Shown here: positions 6,081 through 10,058 of the stretch, piece by piece | How positions within the stretch are numbered: the first letter of the stretch is position 1 | How the letters are laid out: the number at the start of each line of letters is the position of its first letter | Assembly (NCBI GenBank): GCA_026645635.1 | Contig: JAPKMV010000077.1 | Location: 1-10,058, forward strand | Direction: 5' to 3' | Length of the DNA stretch: 10,058 nt | Origin: Caldilineaceae bacterium | GTDB taxonomy: Bacteria; Chloroflexota; Anaerolineae; Caldilineales; Caldilineaceae | Program-made: the position numbers and the translations under genes | The notes under the pieces: model-generated | Database searches by the model: none | Told to the model about the DNA's origin: nothing | Seen by the model: only the letters and a program-made list of their open reading frames with translations

Positions 6081-7883
6081 ATGCAGGTACCTTGGTCGAA
6101 ACGGGTTGGCACCAAATTGATGCTGGGCTTCATGCTGATTGCGCTCATCATCGTCGGCGTTTCCCTCTACAGCTTGTGGGGCTTGACCAGCATCAATCGC
6201 GGCGTCGATACGATGTATACCGACCGCCTGCTGCCTGACAGCCAACTCAGTGAGGCGGGCATTCATGTCTATCGGTTGCGCAGCAGTCTCTACAAATCGA
6301 TCATGTTCCCAGAACAGCGGGCTACGCTGGATGCGGAAATGCGCGACCACATCGAACAGATCTCGCAGCACATCGCCCTGTATGCCAACCGCCCATTGAC
6401 GCCCCAAGAACAGACGCTGGTGACCGCGCTCCAGGCTGCCTGGGACGGCTACCGCGGCGAGTTCGAGCCGGCCCTGGACAAAGTCAATGCCGGCGATACG
6501 GAGGCCGCCCTGGCGGACATCGGCGAGGGCGCCCTGGCTGAACGTCGCACAGAGCTTGATCGCGCCTTCGACGATCTGCTCGCCTTCAGCCAGCAGACGG
6601 CGCTGGCAACCCATACAGACTCCAGGGAGACCCTGCAGTGGTCGATTTCCCTGTTGGCGGTTGTCACGCTGGCCGGGTTGATTTTTGCCGTATTCCTCGG
6701 CATCTACTTTGGTCGCAAGATCGCACGCAACATCGAGCTGGTCACTGTTGGCGCGCAGGCGCTGGCTGCCGGCGACCTGAGCCGCCATGTCTCCGTGCAC
6801 AGCGGCGACGAGATCGAGGTGCTCGCCGACGCATTCAACACCATGGCCGATCAACTGCAGAAACGCATGGCTGCCGAACAGGAGGCGCGCAACCGTCTCC
6901 AGCGCGCCATCGGCGATTACGCGCAATTTACCGACGAGGTAGCCGCGGGCAACCTCACTGCACGGCTGGACAATACCTATGACGGTGAGTTGCTGACCCT
7001 GGCGCAGCGGCTGAACGGCATGGCTGCCGGCCTGGGAGAAGTCTCCTTGCAGGTGCGCGCCAGCACGCATGACATCACCGCCGCGGCCACGGAAATCCTG
7101 GCGACCGTCAGCCAGCACACTGCAAGCGCCAATGAACAGTCATCGGCCATCAACCAGGTGACGGCCACGGTCAGTGAAGCGCAGTCTTCGTCGCAGCAAT
7201 CCGCGGCCAAAGCCAGCGAATTGGCGCAAATGGCGCAGGACGCCGCCCGCGTCGGTCAGGAAGGCGCGACCTCCGTGGAGGACATCTTGCGCGGTATGCA
7301 AGACATTCACGCCAAGGTGCAGGGCATTGCTCACAACATCCTGGCCCTGTCCGAGCAGACACAGATGATCGGCGAGATCATTGCCACCGTCACCGACATC
7401 GCTGACCAGTCGAACATTCTGGCGATCAATGCCGCCATCGAGGCGGCCAAGGCGGGCGAGCAGGGCAAGGGCTTTGCCGTCGTCGCCGGCGAGGTGCGCA
7501 ACCTGGCCGAACAGTCGAAGCAGGCCACGAGCAAGGTGCGCACCATCCTCGGCGATATCCAGAAGGCGACGAATACGGCAGTGCTGGCCACGGAGCAGGG
7601 GACGCGCGGCGTGGAGAGCGGCATGGCCCTCACCCAGCGCGCCGGCGAAATCATCACCCAACTCACGACCAACGTGCGGACTACCGCCCAATCGTCGCAG
7701 CAGATCGCCGCGGCTTCGCGCCAGCAGAGCGTGGCAATGGACCAGATCGCCCAGGCGATGCGCGAGATCAACCAGGCGACGATCCAATTTGTGGCCGGCG
7801 CGCGCCAATCGCAGGCAGCGGCTGAAGGACTCAACGCGCTGGCGCAGCAACTGCTGACCGCCACCGATCGCTACAAGGTATAG
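6081..7883 (+). CDS. Methyl-accepting chemoreceptor, transmembrane, four-helix-bundle sensor type (WspA-like)
   Basis: A 600-residue receptor. TM1 is about 13-33 and TM2 about 188-210, enclosing an extracytoplasmic helical sensor domain (34-187) of four-helix-bundle (4HB_MCP) appearance. A HAMP domain follows from G211 to about 264, and a second HAMP-like segment lies at about 276-320 ([12 protein letters not shown]). The cytoplasmic coiled-coil signalling domain includes an E/Q- and A/S-rich methylation region near 345-375 (ASANEQSSA). Its hairpin tip is almost invariant: [20 protein letters not shown] at 459-478, the contact site for CheA and CheW. The C-terminus ends TDRYKV with no pentapeptide tether. 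The start is ATG 6081: an in-frame TGA at 6063 blocks extension, and GAAAGG lies nine bases upstream. The ligand cannot be told from sequence. As the only receptor in the operon it is the presumed input, analogous to WspA. Confidence 0.95.
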   Translation: MQVPWSKRVGTKLMLGFMLIALIIVGVSLYSLWGLTSINRGVDTMYTDRLLPDSQLSEAGIHVYRLRSSLYKSIMFPEQRATLDAEMRDHIEQISQHIALYANRPLTPQEQTLVTALQAAWDGYRGEFEPALDKVNAGDTEAALADIGEGALAERRTELDRAFDDLLAFSQQTALATHTDSRETLQWSISLLAVVTLAGLIFAVFLGIYFGRKIARNIELVTVGAQALAAGDLSRHVSVHSGDEIEVLADAFNTMADQLQKRMAAEQEARNRLQRAIGDYAQFTDEVAAGNLTARLDNTYDGELLTLAQRLNGMAAGLGEVSLQVRASTHDITAAATEILATVSQHTASANEQSSAINQVTATVSEAQSSSQQSAAKASELAQMAQDAARVGQEGATSVEDILRGMQDIHAKVQGIAHNILALSEQTQMIGEIIATVTDIADQSNILAINAAIEAAKAGEQGKGFAVVAGEVRNLAEQSKQATSKVRTILGDIQKATNTAVLATEQGTRGVESGMALTQRAGEIITQLTTNVRTTAQSSQQIAAASRQQSVAMDQIAQAMREINQATIQFVAGARQSQAAAEGLNALAQQLLTATDRYKV

Positions 7884-7889
7884 AGCACC

Positions 7890-10058
7890 ATGTCGCTCGA
7901 TCAGGATTTCATGCAACAACTGCGCCTCGCCTTTGCCGTCGAGGCGCAGGAGCATTTGCAGACACTCAGCCGCGACCTGCTGACGCTCGAGCAGCAGGCG
8001 CCCGCCGCCGCGCCGGAGCCGCTGCTGGCCGAGATCTTTCGAGCTGCTCACAGCTTGAAAGGGGCCGCCCGCGCAGTAGGGCTGGAAAACGTCGCCATCG
8101 TTGCGCATCATCTTGAAGATATCTTCGGCCAGATTCGCAGCGGCGCGCTGCAGCCACATCCTGGCCAGTTCGACCTGCTCTACCGCGCGCTGGATGAGGT
8201 GGCCACGCTGGTCGCCAGCGCCGACGGCGACGCCGCGCCGGCGCCGACCACCCTCGATCTGGTGGCGCAACTGGAGCATTTCGGTGTGACGGCAGGGACG
8301 GCGCCGGCAGTGCAGCCGGTGGCGACACCAGTACCAGATCTGCCGCCGGCAAACTCTGTCGCGCAGATCGACCCAATCTTGACCGCGCCGGTTGCGCCAT
8401 GCTCCTCAGCCGCGGCGCCGCGACCGGGTGGCGCCGCCGCGATGGACGAGACCGTGCGCGTCACCACCGCAAAGCTCGACGCGATCATGGAACAGGTCGG
8501 CGAATTACAGGTGGTGCGGCTCAACTCCTTGCAGCAGCAGCGTCGCCTGCGCACCTTGCTGGAAGATGTCGAGCACTGGCGGGCGGTGTGGCACAGACGC
8601 CATACCGTGCTCGGGCTGGCCAATGGCGCGGCGCGGCCAGCACAGGGTAGCATGCAACTGGCGGCGGACAGGGATGACTTGCGCGAGCAGGTGGATCACG
8701 TCGAGCGGCAATTGGGCGAACTTGCCCGCCGCCTGCGCGAACTCTGGCGCGACCTGGACGCCAATCATCGCCGCACCGGTCAGTTGGTGGATAGCCTGGA
8801 TGATCATGTGCGGCGCACGCGGCTGATGCCCGTCGGCGTTGTCTTTGAGGCTTTCCCACGCATGGTGCGCGATCTGGCGCGCACCCTCGACAAACAGGTG
8901 CGGCTGGTGATCGAAGGCGCCGACACGGAGGTGGATCGTTCGGTGCTGGAGTGGATCAAGGACCCGCTCACGCATTTGCTCCGCAATGCCGTGGATCACG
9001 GCATCGAGCCGCCTGCGCTGCGCGTAGCTGCCGGCAAGCCGCCCGAAGGCGTGATCCGCCTGCGGGCAGGACAGCGCGGCGACATGCTGCTGGTCGAGGT
9101 CATCGACGACGGCGCCGGAATCGACCCGGAGCGACTGCGCGCCAGCGCTGTGCGCCACGGCATCCTGCACAGTGACGAAGCAGCCGGGTTGAGCGAGCAT
9201 GACGCCTACTGGCTGATCTTCCGCTCTGGTTTTTCCACGCGTACACAGGTGACGGATGTATCGGGGCGGGGCGTGGGCATGGATGTGGTGCGTGAGCATG
9301 TCGAGCGGCTGCACGGCATGGTCGATGTGGACAGCAAACTGGGGCAAGGCGCCCATTTCAAACTCTTCTTGCCGTTGACGGTCGCGACGACGCTCTGTCT
9401 GCTGACGCAGGTCAACAGGCGCACATTCGCCCTGCCTGCTGGCAGCGTGGTGCGCATCTGGCGCGTGCTGCCGGATGAGTTTGGCCATGCTGAGGGGCGC
9501 ACCGTGCTCAAGGTGGACGGCCATCCCTTGACGACGGTGGCGCTGGCCGATCTTCTGCAACTGGAGGCGGGGCCGGACGCCAGCCCCACGGCGCCCCAGT
9601 ATGCGGTAGTCCTGGCCGCCGGCGATAAACGATTTGTCGTTTTGGTGGACACCGTTGCCGATGTGCAGGAATTGGTGCTCAAGAGCCTGCCCAAACCGTG
9701 GACGCGCGTGCGTAATGTGGCCGGCGCCGCGGTCATGGGCACGGGCGAAGTCGTGATCGTGCTCAACGTGGCGGATCTCTTGTACACGATCAATCAGCCG
9801 GGAATGGCAGCCGACAAGTTGCGGGTTGGCGCGGCAACGACGGCGACGGCAGCCACCGCGGCGCAGGCCCCGTTGATCCTGGTCGTGGATGACTCCTTCA
9901 CGACGCGGACGCTGGAGAAGAATATCCTGGAGACCGCCGGCTACCGCGTGACGGTGGCGGCTGACGGCCTGGAAGCGTGGGCGCTGCTGCAAGGCGAGAT
10001 CGTAGATCTGGTGGTGTCCGATGTGATGATGCCGCGCATGACAGGCTTCGAGTTGACG
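7890..10058 (+). CDS. cheA: Hybrid CheA histidine kinase with C-terminal receiver domain (WspE/FrzE-like), truncated at the right edge
   Basis: The frame is open from ATG 7890 to the end (723 codons), so the C-terminus is missing. The HPt domain carries phospho-acceptor H54 in AAHSLKGAAR. A Pro/Ala linker (about 130-184) takes the place of a P2 domain. The dimerization region starts at ETVRVTTAKLD (187-197) and is long, about 128 residues up to RLMP at 311-314, with a charged coiled-coil. The ATPase has HLLRNAVDHG at 362-371 (N box), DDGAGI at 406-411 (G1) and SGRGVGMD at 458-465 (G2). A CheW-like P5 domain follows (about 490-640). A receiver then begins at about 663, with D667-D668 and phospho-acceptor D711 in SDVMMP. 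The architecture equals WspE and FrzE, kinases that pass phosphate to their own receiver or to a separate regulator. The start lies six bases after the receptor stop, with a weak AAGGT upstream. Confidence 0.95.
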   Translation, partial: MSLDQDFMQQLRLAFAVEAQEHLQTLSRDLLTLEQQAPAAAPEPLLAEIFRAAHSLKGAARAVGLENVAIVAHHLEDIFGQIRSGALQPHPGQFDLLYRALDEVATLVASADGDAAPAPTTLDLVAQLEHFGVTAGTAPAVQPVATPVPDLPPANSVAQIDPILTAPVAPCSSAAAPRPGGAAAMDETVRVTTAKLDAIMEQVGELQVVRLNSLQQQRRLRTLLEDVEHWRAVWHRRHTVLGLANGAARPAQGSMQLAADRDDLREQVDHVERQLGELARRLRELWRDLDANHRRTGQLVDSLDDHVRRTRLMPVGVVFEAFPRMVRDLARTLDKQVRLVIEGADTEVDRSVLEWIKDPLTHLLRNAVDHGIEPPALRVAAGKPPEGVIRLRAGQRGDMLLVEVIDDGAGIDPERLRASAVRHGILHSDEAAGLSEHDAYWLIFRSGFSTRTQVTDVSGRGVGMDVVREHVERLHGMVDVDSKLGQGAHFKLFLPLTVATTLCLLTQVNRRTFALPAGSVVRIWRVLPDEFGHAEGRTVLKVDGHPLTTVALADLLQLEAGPDASPTAPQYAVVLAAGDKRFVVLVDTVADVQELVLKSLPKPWTRVRNVAGAAVMGTGEVVIVLNVADLLYTINQPGMAADKLRVGAATTATAATAAQAPLILVVDDSFTTRTLEKNILETAGYRVTVAADGLEAWALLQGEIVDLVVSDVMMPRMTGFELT

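Noticed and set aside
6060..8279. Antisense frames opposite the chemoreceptor and the cheA start (6060-7118 and 7140-8279)
   Set aside because: They mirror well-supported plus-strand genes, have no domain resemblance and no convincing start signals.
8505..9992. Long antisense frame of 495 codons opposite cheA
   Set aside because: It is a side effect of high GC and codon bias. The plus strand carries all CheA motifs in order, and the antisense translation is rich in His, Arg and Gln with no recognisable domain.

Overview
The window is high-GC bacterial DNA with two divergent transcription units separated by a short AT-rich regulatory gap. The left unit is a secreted protein with tandem lamin-tail domains joined by long Thr/Pro/Ala linkers. 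The right unit is a chemosensory operon. The Thr/Pro linker style plus lamin-tail domains is common in Chloroflexota (Anaerolineae/Caldilineae-type genomes), so that phylum is my best guess. This is an inference from style, not from a marker gene.

Left region (1-2004, minus strand): one open reading frame of 668 visible codons runs off the left edge. It has an N-terminal membrane/lipoprotein signal, a Thr/Pro linker, lamin-tail domain 1, a second linker, lamin-tail domain 2 and the start of a third linker. The repeated linker codons also create Val/Gly/Ser-rich reading frames on the plus strand; these are shadows.

Middle (2005-2298): a gap with a near-consensus sigma-70-type promoter on each strand. 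The two -35 boxes stand back to back across an AT-rich core that contains a small perfect inverted repeat.

Right region (2299-10058, plus strand): six tightly packed genes. In order they are a soluble receiver-histidine kinase, a short CheW, a CheR methyltransferase with a C-terminal TPR domain, a second CheW, a membrane methyl-accepting chemoreceptor, and a CheA kinase with a C-terminal receiver domain that is cut by the right edge. Two junctions are ATGA overlaps (stop and start share bases), two have gaps of 6 and 14 bases, and only the gap before the chemoreceptor is longer (71 bases).

The set CheW / CheR-TPR / CheW / receptor / CheA-REC matches the parts of the Pseudomonas Wsp surface-sensing system (WspB, C, D, A, E) and is also like the Frz system. 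It suggests an 'alternative function' chemosensory array rather than flagellar chemotaxis. The unusual part is the receiver-histidine kinase at the head of the operon, which could be an output or input partner of the array. A CheB methylesterase and an output regulator would be expected beyond the right edge, but neither is visible here.
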